Source: Deltaproteobacteria bacterium
GTDB lineage: Bacteria > Desulfobacterota > Desulfobaccia > Desulfobaccales > 0-14-0-80-60-11
Reading direction: 5' to 3'
Length of the DNA: 35,485 bases
NCBI GenBank assembly: GCA_023381945.1
Contig: JAMCQY010000012.1
Coordinates: forward strand, 1 to 35,485
Shown here: in pieces, positions 1 to 9,920 of the stretch
How positions within the stretch are numbered: position 1 is the first letter of the stretch
Layout of the letters: each line of letters begins with the position of its first letter
Program-made: the position numbers and the translations under genes
The notes under the pieces: model-generated
The model's database searches: none
What the model was told of the DNA's origin: nothing
Seen by the model: the letters and a program-made list of their open reading frames with translations, nothing else

Positions 1-2
1 CC

Positions 3-95
3 CTGGACTATTCCTGGACCAATACCGCGGGCCCCAAATATGTGGAGCTGTACCGCCTCGCCGTAGAAAAACGGCAGCGCCTTTTGGGAGGGTAG
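3..95 (+). CDS. C-terminal end of a glycogen-synthase-like glycosyltransferase (partial)
   Basis: An open frame enters from the left edge and stops at TAG 93-95, giving the last 30 residues of a protein. The stretch DYSWTNTAGPKYVELYR resembles the C-terminal end of GlgA-type (GT5) glycogen synthases, which often finish with a 'SW..A...Y..LYR' helix. The stop lies 6 bases before the ATG of the following histidine kinase, so the two are probably co-transcribed. Family assignment rests on one short motif and could be wrong; the coding call itself is more secure than the product. Confidence 0.45.
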   Translation: MDYSWTNTAGPKYVELYRLAVEKRQRLLGG

Positions 96-101
96 ATTTC
101 C

Positions 102-2456
102 ATGATTTCCGAGCGCGCTGCCTTTTTGACCCAGATGGTGGAGGTCTTCACTTCCACCGTTAGCTTTGGGGAGCGGGCCCAAAACCTGGTTCACCTTCTG
201 GGCCGGCACCTCAAGGTGGACTTGGCGCTCTATTTCGGTTTGGATAAGGCCAAAGAGGTTCTGGTTCTGACCATCAGCAGCCAGGGTCCGGTGCCGCCTC
301 ATTTGCGCCTGGAATTTCACCTGGGCCGAGGCCTGGTCGGCGAGGTGGGCGCCACCCGCAAATACCGGGTGATGCACCGCCCGCAAGTGGAGAGCGACGA
401 GGCCAACGCCGAACTGGAGAAGCTCAATCCTGCCTATCGCACTCTGGCCGCCTTCCCGGTAGCAGATGACAACTTTCTCTACGGCGTCCTGCTCTTGATG
501 GACCGCACCGTCCGGAGCATCACTCCTGCCGAACGCCAAAGCATCCAGCTCGCCTGCCTGATGCTGGCGGGCACGCTGCGCCAGGCCATCGTCCAGGAGG
601 AGGCCAAGAAACGCATTGCCGAGCTCTCGGTGCTCTTCGAGGTGGGCAAGGCCCTCAGCTCCACCATGGAGCTGGATGAGATCCTGGAGCGCATCGTCAG
701 CACCACCGCCAAGGTGATCACTGCCCGGGGAGCGGCCCTGAATATCATCGACGCGGCCACCGGAGAACTGCGGGTCTCGTCCCGTTACGGCCAGATTCCG
801 CCGGAATGCCCAGCCCTGCTCAAGTTGCCCGTGATTGAGGCTGGTGAGCCCGCCCATTTCGAGGGCCAAGCGCCGGACTCGGAAGGTCGGACGCATTACT
901 GCCTGACGGTGCCCCTCACCTTCAAGGGCCCGCTAAAGGGCAACCTGACGGCTTATGACAAATTCAGTCCCGGCGGCGAATTCGTACCCTTCGATCCGGA
1001 AAACCGGCAATTGCTCTATACCATGGCCGGGGTGGTGGTCAATGCTATCGAGAACGCCCTTACCTACCAGCAGGTGGAGGATCTGGCTGAGAAAAACGAG
1101 CGCATGGTGCGGAATCTCACCACCCTGCAAGAGATTGGCCAGGCCCTGCTGACCACGGTCCAGCAGGACCGGCTGCTGGAGATCATCCTCCAGGGCCTCA
1201 CCCTGGAGGAGGGTTTGGGCTTTGAACGCGCCGTGGTCTTCATGGTGGACGAAGCTACCCAGACCTTGAAGGGGGCCAAAGGGGCCCGCCGCGCCGCCGG
1301 GATGGTAATGAGTGACAAGGCCTTGGTGGCGCCGCCGCCAGAGCCCATCCTGGTGTCCGATTGGGAAGTCCCTCTGCGAGCGGACCAGGGGCCCCTGGCC
1401 CTGGCGGTGCTGCGGAAGCAACCCTTCCATTACCACACTACCATTAAAACCCCCGGCTTACCGGCCTCTTTGCAGACCAAATATACTGCCGCGGAGTTTT
1501 TCGTCATTCCCCTGGTGGTGAAAGACCGGGCCTCCGGCGTGATCCTGGTGGACAACCAGGATTCCGCTCGCCCCTTGGAAAAGGAGCCTCTGGACGTGCT
1601 CCAGATGTTTGCCACCCAAGCGGCCCTGGTCTTGGAAAACGCCCAACTCTACTCCACCATCGAAGCCAATAACCGGGAATTGCTTCTCATGCGGGAGCGC
1701 ATGCTGGAGTCGGATCGTCTGGCGGCCTTGAGCAGCCTGGCTTCCGGCATGGCCCATGAGATCCGGAATCCCCTGGTGTCCATCGGCGGTTTCGCCCGGC
1801 GCATCGCCAAATTGGTGGAGGCCAACTCCCCTTTGCGGGGCTATGTCGAAGTTATCCAGGAAGAAGTGTCCCGCCTGGAGAAGCTTTTGCGGGAGATCCT
1901 GGATTTCACTGGGGAGAACCTCTCCTACTACGGAGACCACGATCTGGCCAAACTTATTGACGACACCCTCGTGCTGGTCCAGCGCGATCTGGATGCCGCC
2001 AAGATCAAGGTGGCCAAGGAATTTGCTCAGATGCCCCGGCTCCATTGCGATGACCGGCAAATGAAACAAGTATTCTATAACCTCTTCACCAACGCCGTAC
2101 AGGCCATGCCCCATGGCGGCGTCCTGACCATCCGCAGCTATCCGGTGGAAAGGCCGGACGGCCTCTACGAGGCAGTGGCCATCAGTGATACCGGCGGCGG
2201 CATTCCCCTGGAAGTGCTCCATAATATCTTCAATCCGTTTTTCTCAACCAAAGACTATGGCACTGGGTTGGGCCTGGCCATCGCCCAGCGCATTATTTCC
2301 CGCCATTACGGCCAGATAGAAGTTAACAACGAAATGGGCAAGGGCGTGACTTTTATCGTCACCCTACCGGTGGCTAAATATTGTCTGGTGAAGGAAGTCG
2401 GGCACGAGGCGGTGCCTGCCAGCGCCTTGAAGGTCCCTAAAGGAGGACGGCGGTGA
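102..2456 (+). CDS. Multi-GAF sensor histidine kinase
   Basis: A 784-residue soluble sensor kinase. No membrane segment is visible, so it should sense a cytoplasmic signal. Three GAF-like domains can be seen at about residues 14-160, 185-320 and 340-520, joined by helical linkers. A HisKA dimerisation helix follows, with the phospho-accepting His at residue 552 in MAHEIRNPLVSIGGF. The ATPase domain has an N-box (YNLFTNAVQAMP), a G1 box (DTGGGI), an F box (NPFFSTK) and a G2 box (GTGLGLA near 720). The ATG is preceded by GGGAGGG. Its stop overlaps the start of the receiver protein by 4 bases, so this pair is the likely cognate two-component system. The ligand cannot be told from sequence. Confidence 0.93.
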   Translation: MISERAAFLTQMVEVFTSTVSFGERAQNLVHLLGRHLKVDLALYFGLDKAKEVLVLTISSQGPVPPHLRLEFHLGRGLVGEVGATRKYRVMHRPQVESDEANAELEKLNPAYRTLAAFPVADDNFLYGVLLLMDRTVRSITPAERQSIQLACLMLAGTLRQAIVQEEAKKRIAELSVLFEVGKALSSTMELDEILERIVSTTAKVITARGAALNIIDAATGELRVSSRYGQIPPECPALLKLPVIEAGEPAHFEGQAPDSEGRTHYCLTVPLTFKGPLKGNLTAYDKFSPGGEFVPFDPENRQLLYTMAGVVVNAIENALTYQQVEDLAEKNERMVRNLTTLQEIGQALLTTVQQDRLLEIILQGLTLEEGLGFERAVVFMVDEATQTLKGAKGARRAAGMVMSDKALVAPPPEPILVSDWEVPLRADQGPLALAVLRKQPFHYHTTIKTPGLPASLQTKYTAAEFFVIPLVVKDRASGVILVDNQDSARPLEKEPLDVLQMFATQAALVLENAQLYSTIEANNRELLLMRERMLESDRLAALSSLASGMAHEIRNPLVSIGGFARRIAKLVEANSPLRGYVEVIQEEVSRLEKLLREILDFTGENLSYYGDHDLAKLIDDTLVLVQRDLDAAKIKVAKEFAQMPRLHCDDRQMKQVFYNLFTNAVQAMPHGGVLTIRSYPVERPDGLYEAVAISDTGGGIPLEVLHNIFNPFFSTKDYGTGLGLAIAQRIISRHYGQIEVNNEMGKGVTFIVTLPVAKYCLVKEVGHEAVPASALKVPKGGRR

Positions 2457-2806
2457 AAAAAATCCTGGTGGCAGATGATGAGATGAGTATTCGCCTCCTT
2501 TACAGCGAGGAACTCAAAGAGGAAGGCTACGAGGTCTACCTGGCCGCCAATGGCCGGGAGGCCCTGGAAATAGTGGAAAAAATTCCCTTGGACCTGGTTA
2601 TCTTGGACATTAAGATGCCGGAAATGGACGGCATCGAGGCCCTTCGGCAGATTAAAGAGAAGCAGCCCGATTTGCCGGTGGTGCTCAGCACCGCCTATGG
2701 TGAATACCGCCAGGATTTCGCCACCTGGGCCTCCGACGAATACCTGGTAAAATCTTCGGACTTGGAGGATCTCAAGGCGGTAGTTAAGCGCTATTTGAAA
2801 GAGTAA
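2453..2806 (+). CDS. Receiver-only (CheY-like) response regulator
   Basis: A single receiver domain of 117 residues with no output domain. The acidic pocket is D8/D9, the phosphorylated Asp is D52 (ILDIKMPEMDG), the switch residue is T80 (VVLSTAYGE) and the conserved Lys is K100 (YLVKSS). The GTG start sits in a GTGA overlap with the stop of the kinase, a typical translational-coupling arrangement, with AGGAGG just upstream. It probably receives phosphate from that kinase and acts by protein-protein contact or in a phosphorelay, because no DNA-binding domain is present. Confidence 0.93.
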   Translation: MKKILVADDEMSIRLLYSEELKEEGYEVYLAANGREALEIVEKIPLDLVILDIKMPEMDGIEALRQIKEKQPDLPVVLSTAYGEYRQDFATWASDEYLVKSSDLEDLKAVVKRYLKE

Positions 2807-3751
2807 ATGGGTTTGGGTGAGATTAATATAAGTTCTGCATTGCTGACGGTAGCAGGTTTATGCCTCTTTGAATCGATCATAAGTATCGATAATGCGGTTA
2901 TCAATGCCGATGTTCTTTCTACGATGTCTCAGCGAGGGAGACGTTGGTTTCTTTTTTGGGGGCTGCTCTTTGCCGTCGTGGTGGTGCGCGGAGTTTTGCC
3001 TTGGTTAATCGTCTGGATGACCGCACCTGCACTGGGCCCCGTGGGCGCCTTTACCGCCACCTTCAGCAATGATCCCAGGGTATTAAAGGCAGTCGACGCA
3101 TCTGCTCCAATATTGCTGGCTGGCGGTGGGACATTTTTAATCTTTCTTTTTTTTAACTGGCTATTCCTTGAACCCAAAACATATGGCCTGATGGGAGAAC
3201 GTTTTATTCATTCTCTAGGCATCTGGTTTTATGCAGTAGTTTCAATAATTCTTACAGTCATTGTTTGGTTTGCACTCCAAGTAAATTCTTATATGGCTTT
3301 TGGAGCAGTGGTGGGATCAACCACTTTTTTTATTACCCATGGTTTTAAGGAAAATGCCGCGCAGCGTGAGCAGCAGTTAGTTTCCGGCCAAAGTAACCTG
3401 TCTGATATAAGTAAAATTTTATATCTTGAAGTCCTGGACGCCAGTTTTTCAATAGACGGAGTACTGGGAGCATTTGCTTTTACACTTTCGGTGCCGCTAA
3501 TCTTGATCGGAAACGGCCTGGGTGCGGTGGTGTTGCGGCAGTTGACTGTGGCCAACGTTGAGCGGATAAAGAAATACGTCTATCTCAAAAATGGGGCCAT
3601 GTATGCAATACTATTTCTTGGCGCCATCATGATTTTAGAGAGTTTTGGATTTCATATTCCCAGTTGGGTTTCGCCCGTCATCACCTTTCTGGTAATAGGA
3701 TATTTTTTTATCAAATCCAGGCGCGCCTTGGCGGAATCCCCTGAAAAATAA
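2807..3751 (+). CDS. DUF475 (TerC-superfamily) integral membrane protein
   Basis: A 314-residue polytopic membrane protein with about eight hydrophobic segments. Two acidic intramembrane motifs mark the TerC/DUF475 group: FESIISIDNAVINA at residues 21-34 and LEVLDASFSIDG at 207-218. Members of the superfamily are linked to metal ion handling and tellurite resistance; for DUF475 itself the role is not firmly known. The ATG follows directly on the TAA of the response regulator (TAAATG) with GAAAGAG as a ribosome site. Base composition is clearly lower in G+C than its neighbours (18 G+C in the 60 bases from 3241), suggesting recent acquisition or slower amelioration. Confidence 0.88.
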   Translation: MGLGEINISSALLTVAGLCLFESIISIDNAVINADVLSTMSQRGRRWFLFWGLLFAVVVVRGVLPWLIVWMTAPALGPVGAFTATFSNDPRVLKAVDASAPILLAGGGTFLIFLFFNWLFLEPKTYGLMGERFIHSLGIWFYAVVSIILTVIVWFALQVNSYMAFGAVVGSTTFFITHGFKENAAQREQQLVSGQSNLSDISKILYLEVLDASFSIDGVLGAFAFTLSVPLILIGNGLGAVVLRQLTVANVERIKKYVYLKNGAMYAILFLGAIMILESFGFHIPSWVSPVITFLVIGYFFIKSRRALAESPEK

Positions 3752-3774
3752 GACGAAGAGGCAGGGTTACGACT

Positions 3775-4053
3775 ATGTCAAAATTCAAATTGATTCTTCT
3801 ACTGATTGTGGCTGTGGCTCTGGTGGATTTCGCCCTGGAAAATCCCGCACCGACTCAGGAACTCAAACTCTTCAAGTTTGCTCTGGGCCAGGTCCCCATC
3901 TACCTCCTGGCTTACGGCGGCGTGGTCGTGGGGCTGCTGGTGGGTTGGCTCGGCCATGCACTCCGGATCAGAAAGAAGAGACGGTTAGCCGCCGCAGCCT
4001 TATCCCAGGAAAAGCAGGCCCAAGCTCAGCAGGACCAGGAACCCTCCCATTAG
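3775..4053 (+). CDS. LapA-like (DUF1049) small membrane protein
   Basis: A 92-residue protein with two membrane helices (about residues 5-20 and 40-63), the second followed by the basic stretch RIRKKRR and a Gln/Ala-rich cytoplasmic tail. This layout and the 'VDFALENP' and 'GxVVGLLVGW' segments fit the LapA/YciS family, which in E. coli works with LapB in controlling LPS synthesis. There is no LapB partner in view. Its last 54 bases overlap, on the opposite strand, the 3' end of the YIP1-like gene. Confidence 0.75.
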   Translation: MSKFKLILLLIVAVALVDFALENPAPTQELKLFKFALGQVPIYLLAYGGVVVGLLVGWLGHALRIRKKRRLAAAALSQEKQAQAQQDQEPSH

Positions 4054-4716
4054 CAAAGCGGCAGCCAGGATTTGCAAGATTAAAAAGACCGCCAGGGTCC
4101 CCAGACCCCGGCCAATGGACATTCCCAAGGCCCCTTGCAGCCCTTGGTGTAAAATGAACAGAGACAGCGGCACCGCCAGGAAAGAGCCCAGTACAGGCAC
4201 GAGGGATAGGGCCGAGGCGGCTGTCGCGTAGCAGCAGAGCCGCCAAAACGGTGTCCAGCCCACCCGCGCTCCCAGCAGGGCCGCCGCGGCCCACAGGCAG
4301 AGGCTGGCCAGGGCCAGCTTGCTGAGAACTACCAGGGGGATCAGGGGCATCCCCGCAAATAATACTCCGGCAGTTCCAGACAGGAATTCACACCGGGACC
4401 ACTCCGGGGCCGATCTCAGTCCCTGGCTGGCGGAGAGCAGCAGGAGCGCCAACCAGAACAAGTTTAGCAGCGCGCCGGTGGTCCCGGTGATCAGACCGAA
4501 GGCAAAAGGCTCCCCTGGACCGCCCCTGACCGGCCGGGTAAAGAAAAACGCCGGCCGGCGCAGGATCTCTGCCAGGGTTTGATAATACCCCAGCAGGCGT
4601 GGCCGCTCGGGGTCCTCCCAGGGCACTGGCCCCTGGGCGGCAGCTTCGAGGCGCTGGCCTTCGGGTGGCGGACCGGAGGCTGGCCCCGGCTCGCCCGGCC
4701 ATTCTGTCAAGATCAA
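4000..4716 (-). CDS. YIP1-family-like polytopic membrane protein
   Basis: A 238-residue protein with a Pro/Gly-rich hydrophilic N-terminus (about 1-50) and five or so membrane segments. The segment 'ILRRPAFFFTRPVRGG' before the first helix matches the usual start of bacterial YIP1-domain proteins. Function in bacteria is unknown. It begins with TTG in a TTGA overlap with the stop of the PH-domain gene, and GGAG lies 6 bases upstream, so the two are translationally coupled. Its 3' end runs 54 bases into the oppositely oriented LapA-like gene. Confidence 0.7.
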   Translation of the reverse strand: MILTEWPGEPGPASGPPPEGQRLEAAAQGPVPWEDPERPRLLGYYQTLAEILRRPAFFFTRPVRGGPGEPFAFGLITGTTGALLNLFWLALLLLSASQGLRSAPEWSRCEFLSGTAGVLFAGMPLIPLVVLSKLALASLCLWAAAALLGARVGWTPFWRLCCYATAASALSLVPVLGSFLAVPLSLFILHQGLQGALGMSIGRGLGTLAVFLILQILAAALLMGGFLVLLSLGLLFLG

Positions 4717-5162
4717 GGGCGTCTCCGCTCGATCTCTGCCTGGATCTCCTTGGGGTTGGGGAGGCCGTACCAGAACATTTGAGGCCCCCCGGATTTATCC
4801 TGGATCATCAGATTACCCACATGCAGGATCGTTTGGATGAGTCCCCGGCGCAGCAGGACGTCCCCGAGGTTCACCCAGGCGATCTCCTGCTGGCGGGGCG
4901 AGGGCCAGCGCCAGACCGTTATCAAACCTTTAGGAGTAATGCGGTACTCCCGGCCAAATTTCAGATAAATCACCGCGGCAATGACCAATAACCCCAATAT
5001 AGTGCCCAACGCCACGGAAAAATTGAACAGCCCGAAAATTTGGACCTCCGGGTTGAACCGCGGGCCCAGTAGAAAGATGGCGATGGCCACATAATAGACA
5101 AAAAAGGCCCGCGCACAGGGTTTGATCACTATTTCAGCAGGGGCCTTCTCAGCTGCTGCCAT
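4713..5162 (-). CDS. Membrane-anchored bacterial PH-domain protein
   Basis: About 149 residues: a short N-terminus, two membrane helices (roughly 20-38 and 48-68) and then a C-terminal beta-rich segment beginning FGREYRITPKGLITVW and continuing through a run of alternating strands to a final helix. This is the usual arrangement of bPH2/YdbS-like proteins. I place the start at ATG 5162, since GGAGG lies 7 bases upstream of it; an in-frame GTG at 5168 would sit only one base from that site. It is coupled to the YIP1-like gene downstream and separated by 44 bases from acyP upstream, so it belongs to the ligA operon. Confidence 0.7.
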   Translation of the reverse strand: MAAAEKAPAEIVIKPCARAFFVYYVAIAIFLLGPRFNPEVQIFGLFNFSVALGTILGLLVIAAVIYLKFGREYRITPKGLITVWRWPSPRQQEIAWVNLGDVLLRRGLIQTILHVGNLMIQDKSGGPQMFWYGLPNPKEIQAEIERRRP

Positions 5163-5206
5163 ATTCACGCCTCCAAAAAATAGCGCCGGCTACCCCGGCT
5201 CGCTTC

Positions 5207-5493
5207 TCAACGAATCACCCGAAAGTCCACCAGGTCGCCCTGGTAAGGCTGCCAGTCGATCTCAACATTATCCACGTAAGCGTAGGACGGACCCTTGCGG
5301 CACCAGGCCAGCATGTTCTCCACCATTCGCCGGTCGCCTTCAAAAACCGCTTCCACCCGGCCGTCTATCAAATTCCGGACCCAGCCGGCCAGGCCCCGGG
5401 CTCGGGCCTCATCCCGAGTGGAGGCCCGGAAGAAGACGCCTTGGACCCGGCCCTCGATCAAGACGCGGACTCGCACCTTCTGCTCTTCCGCCA

Positions 5494-5494
<1 letters not shown>
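5207..5494 (-). CDS. acyP: Acylphosphatase
   Basis: A 95-residue protein covering the whole acylphosphatase fold, which hydrolyses carboxyl-phosphate bonds. The phosphate-binding loop with the catalytic Arg is GRVQGVFFR, and the catalytic Asn is in GWVRNLIDGRVEA. ATG 5494 is preferred because GGGAG is 6 bases upstream; the GTG at 5497 is the alternative and would give a 4-base overlap with ligA. Either way the gene is directly coupled to ligA. Confidence 0.95.
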
Positions 5495-7530
<2,036 letters not shown>

Positions 7531-7609
7531 TCAAAGGACCAGCAGCAGCCGGCGGCTTGGGATGGCTTTCCCTGTCGATCCCTAGCCGAAAAAAGTCTCT
7601 TTTCTGGAC

Positions 7610-7638
7610 ATGATAGGGAGTTTTAGGCAGCTTGGCAA
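7610..7638 (-). promoter_or_regulatory. Sigma70-type promoter for the ligA operon
   Basis: On the minus strand TTGCCA (7638-7633) and TATCAT (7615-7610) are separated by 17 bases, each one mismatch from consensus. Transcription would start about 80 bases before the ligA ATG. Prediction by eye only. Confidence 0.5.
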
Positions 7639-7694
7639 GGCAGAAAGGAAGAGGACCGACATGTAGCGTCAATTATTTGACATACCAGGATGAA

Positions 7695-7719
7695 AAAATC
7701 CTGATAAGCGCAGGATTTT
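7695..7719 (-). terminator. Rho-independent terminator after the HisKA-like gene
   Basis: A perfect 9-base-pair inverted repeat (AAAATCCTG / CAGGATTTT, loop ATAAGCG). Read on the minus strand it is followed by a run of T (TTTTTT including the stem end). It lies about 80 bases after the stop of the small minus-strand gene and before the ligA promoter. The stem is AT-rich at the base, so efficiency is uncertain; it could work in both directions. Confidence 0.55.
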
Positions 7720-7797
7720 CCTCATAACAGGACAGGCTGGAAAGCCGTGTCAAAACTTACCCAGTAGTTCCAAGGAGGCCCTGACAGCCCACAGCCC

Positions 7798-8064
7798 TTA
7801 TAGCTCTGGATGAACCGCACCTCCCCGCCTGACCGGTTCTGCCCCGGAGGCCTGCCGGGCCATCTGGCGAATCTCCCCGATGAATTCCAGCACCCTTTCC
7901 AACTGCTCATTGATGGTTTGCACTTCTTTGAACTTCGGGTCGTTTTCATCAATTTCCATCATTAGCAGATCGACCAGACCGGTAATTGCGGCCAGGGGCT
8001 GGGCCAGGCTGTGCAAGGTGCGCCGGATGTTTAGAGCCAGATCATGATCTGCCGGATTCGCCAT
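7798..8064 (-). CDS. Stand-alone HisKA-like (DHp) helical protein without ATPase domain
   Basis: About 88 residues with the character of a histidine-kinase dimerisation helix pair: TLHSLAQPLAAITGLVDLL puts a His (residue 18) at the H-box position (H-x-L-x-x-P-L), and a second amphipathic helix (QTINEQLERVLEFIGEIRQM) follows. There is no N, G1 or G2 box afterwards, so it cannot bind ATP as a kinase. It might be a phosphotransfer or scaffold protein. I chose ATG 8064 because GAGG is about 9 bases upstream; ATG 8073 abuts that site. A longer in-frame form would reach 8148 but has no support. It lies 129 bases downstream of nadA on the same strand. Confidence 0.65.
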   Translation of the reverse strand: MANPADHDLALNIRRTLHSLAQPLAAITGLVDLLMMEIDENDPKFKEVQTINEQLERVLEFIGEIRQMARQASGAEPVRRGGAVHPEL

Positions 8065-8192
8065 AGTGATCATCCTCTGCCCAAATGTTAAGCAAAAAGC
8101 AGGCCAATCCGGAAATTTTTGCTCAAACTGGCAGGGAAATAATGGCAAGACCGCAAGGAGGGCTGCTGCGGCGGCGTCGCGGCCAAGAAGCT

Positions 8193-9113
8193 TTAATCCC
8201 GCGGCACCGCCAGCATGCGTTCCACGGCCTTCAGGGCCTTAAGGCGGATCTCCTCCGGGACCGTGATGATGTAGCGGTTTTCCTTGAGGGCGCTCAAAAC
8301 ATCGCCCATGGTCATACGTTTCATGGGTCGGCAGATGAGGCGCTCGGAGGGCGAATGAAAAATCTTGCCGGGATTTTCTTTCTGCATGCGGTGCAGGATG
8401 CCTTTCTCGGTGCCGATAATAAATTCCCGGGCCTCGGATTCGCGGACATATTGCAGCATGCCGCTGGTGCTGCGGATGACGTCGGCCAGTTCCAGGACCG
8501 AGGGGTTGCATTCCGGATGGGCGATGAAAACCGCCCCAGGGTACTCTCCCCGGCAGGCCTGCACGTCCTCAGCGCTGAGACCGTCGTGGACGTTGCACCA
8601 GCCTTCCCAGGTGATGATTTCCACGCTCTTGGGGGTGTGCCGGGCCACATATAGGGCCAGGTTCTGATCTGGCACCATCAAGACGCGGCTCGCCGTCAAA
8701 GAATTGACAACCCGGACGGCATTGGCAGAGGTGCAACAAATGTCGCTTTCAGCCTTGACCGCAGCGGTGGAATTGACATAGGTGACCACCGGCACGCCGG
8801 GCAATTCCTCTTTCCGCGCCCTGAGTTTGTCGACCTTGACCGACTCGGCCAGGCAGCAGCCCACATCCGTCCGGGGCAGGAGTACGGTCTTGTCAGGGCA
8901 AAGGATGGCGGCGGTCTCCGCCATAAAATGGACACCGCAGAAAACGATGACCTCGGCGTCGGTCTTGGCCGCAGCCATGGACAACTCCAGGGAATCGCCC
9001 ACCAGGTCGGCCACATCCTGGATGGGCCCCGGCTGGTAGTTGTGGGCCAACATGACGGCCTTGCGGCGTTTCAGCCACTGCCTCACTTCTTGCTGCTGGG
9101 AATCAAATTCCAT
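8193..9113 (-). CDS. nadA: Quinolinate synthase
   Basis: A 306-residue NadA, which condenses iminoaspartate (from NadB) with dihydroxyacetone phosphate to quinolinate for NAD synthesis. It has the early MLAHNYQ motif (His24, Tyr26), the repeated-fold segments of the family, and the expected cluster cysteines: Cys86/87 in DVGCCLAES, Cys202 in HPECNPSV and Cys261 in LICRPMKRM, consistent with one [4Fe-4S] cluster. Length is normal for the compact NadA type. Its functional partner nadB lies 21 kb away on the other strand. Confidence 0.97.
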   Translation of the reverse strand: MEFDSQQQEVRQWLKRRKAVMLAHNYQPGPIQDVADLVGDSLELSMAAAKTDAEVIVFCGVHFMAETAAILCPDKTVLLPRTDVGCCLAESVKVDKLRARKEELPGVPVVTYVNSTAAVKAESDICCTSANAVRVVNSLTASRVLMVPDQNLALYVARHTPKSVEIITWEGWCNVHDGLSAEDVQACRGEYPGAVFIAHPECNPSVLELADVIRSTSGMLQYVRESEAREFIIGTEKGILHRMQKENPGKIFHSPSERLICRPMKRMTMGDVLSALKENRYIITVPEEIRLKALKAVERMLAVPRD

Positions 9114-9138
9114 GGTTTAAATCCAAAGTATATACTTG

Positions 9139-9144
9139 ATTATA
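9139..9144 (-). promoter_or_regulatory. Possible -10 element for nadA
   Basis: A perfect TATAAT on the minus strand, about 25 bases before the nadA ATG. No convincing -35 hexamer is found 16-18 bases upstream; instead a GC palindrome (GCCGG-AG-CCGGC, 9145-9156) abuts it. Weak support. Confidence 0.3.
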
Positions 9145-9186
9145 GCCGGAGCCGGCAACTTTCATTTACTGCACCCAGCTTGCCGT

Positions 9187-9846
9187 TTACTGCCGCACCA
9201 CCTGGACCCCCGGCGGCGGCTTAAAGCTGAAGAACTCCGGGGTCAGCTTCACGTCCAGCTTTATCTGGGAAAAGGTGAAGCGGGTCTCTTCGCCCAGGGC
9301 GTTGGAAAACTCCAACTTATCCACCAGATAGGTCTTGGGGTTGATGGTCAGGGTGAGGCGCTTCAACTCCGCCTGCTCCTTTTTGGGAAAAAGATCGAGG
9401 ACCAGGCTTTCACCCTCTTTGGGAGGCCGGTTCCAGGAAACGGTAAAATCCCTCTGGAACTGGCCGATGCCTGAAAAGAAGCGCATTACCAGGTCGGAGC
9501 GCAGCACCTTTTCGAGCTTGTAGACCATGACCACACTGTCCTGGGGCATGTACATCCAAACCAGGCGGCCGTCGGTGACCACTTCCTTTTTCTGCGCCGC
9601 CGGAATTTCGTATTGCCAGCGCATGCGGCTGGGTTTCTGGAAGTACATCCAGCCCGCGGCGCTGTCGGTCTGCTGCATGGCCTTGAGGCGGGACTCCTGT
9701 TGGAAGCGCGCTTGGAAGGCCCCGGTCTTGTCATATTGGGCCTGGACCTTGGCCATCACTTCCGCCGGGCTGTCAGCCCCAAAGGCAGCTAAAGGGGTGA
9801 GCGCCAGAAGTAGAGGCAGCAGGAACAGGAAGATTTTGATTTTCAT
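9187..9846 (-). CDS. lolA: LolA-like outer-membrane lipoprotein carrier protein
   Basis: A periplasmic protein of about 219 residues. A signal peptide is clear (MKIKIFLFLLPLLLALTPL, cleavage near AAFGA). The mature part has LolA hallmarks: an early 'AQYDKTGAFQARFQQES' helix, 'GWMYFQKPSRMRWQYE', 'VTDGRLVWMYMPQDSVV' and a C-terminal strand set ending in FFSFKPPPGV. LolA carries lipoproteins from the LolCDE transporter to LolB. I place the start at ATG 9846, with AAGG 7 bases upstream; the in-frame GTG 9861 is less likely. It is divergent from queA, sharing a 74-base AT-rich gap. Confidence 0.9.
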   Translation of the reverse strand: MKIKIFLFLLPLLLALTPLAAFGADSPAEVMAKVQAQYDKTGAFQARFQQESRLKAMQQTDSAAGWMYFQKPSRMRWQYEIPAAQKKEVVTDGRLVWMYMPQDSVVMVYKLEKVLRSDLVMRFFSGIGQFQRDFTVSWNRPPKEGESLVLDLFPKKEQAELKRLTLTINPKTYLVDKLEFSNALGEETRFTFSQIKLDVKLTPEFFSFKPPPGVQVVRQ

Positions 9847-9920
9847 TGCGATACCTTGCACAAGGATTTGTCTGGGTTAAACTTAATAAATTTATCAGAT
9901 GCAATGATTTTCGGCTATAA

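Noticed and set aside
7668..7681. GTCAA-TTAT-TTGAC palindrome as an operator
   Set aside because: It is a short AT-rich palindrome upstream of the ligA promoter without a second copy; chance cannot be excluded.
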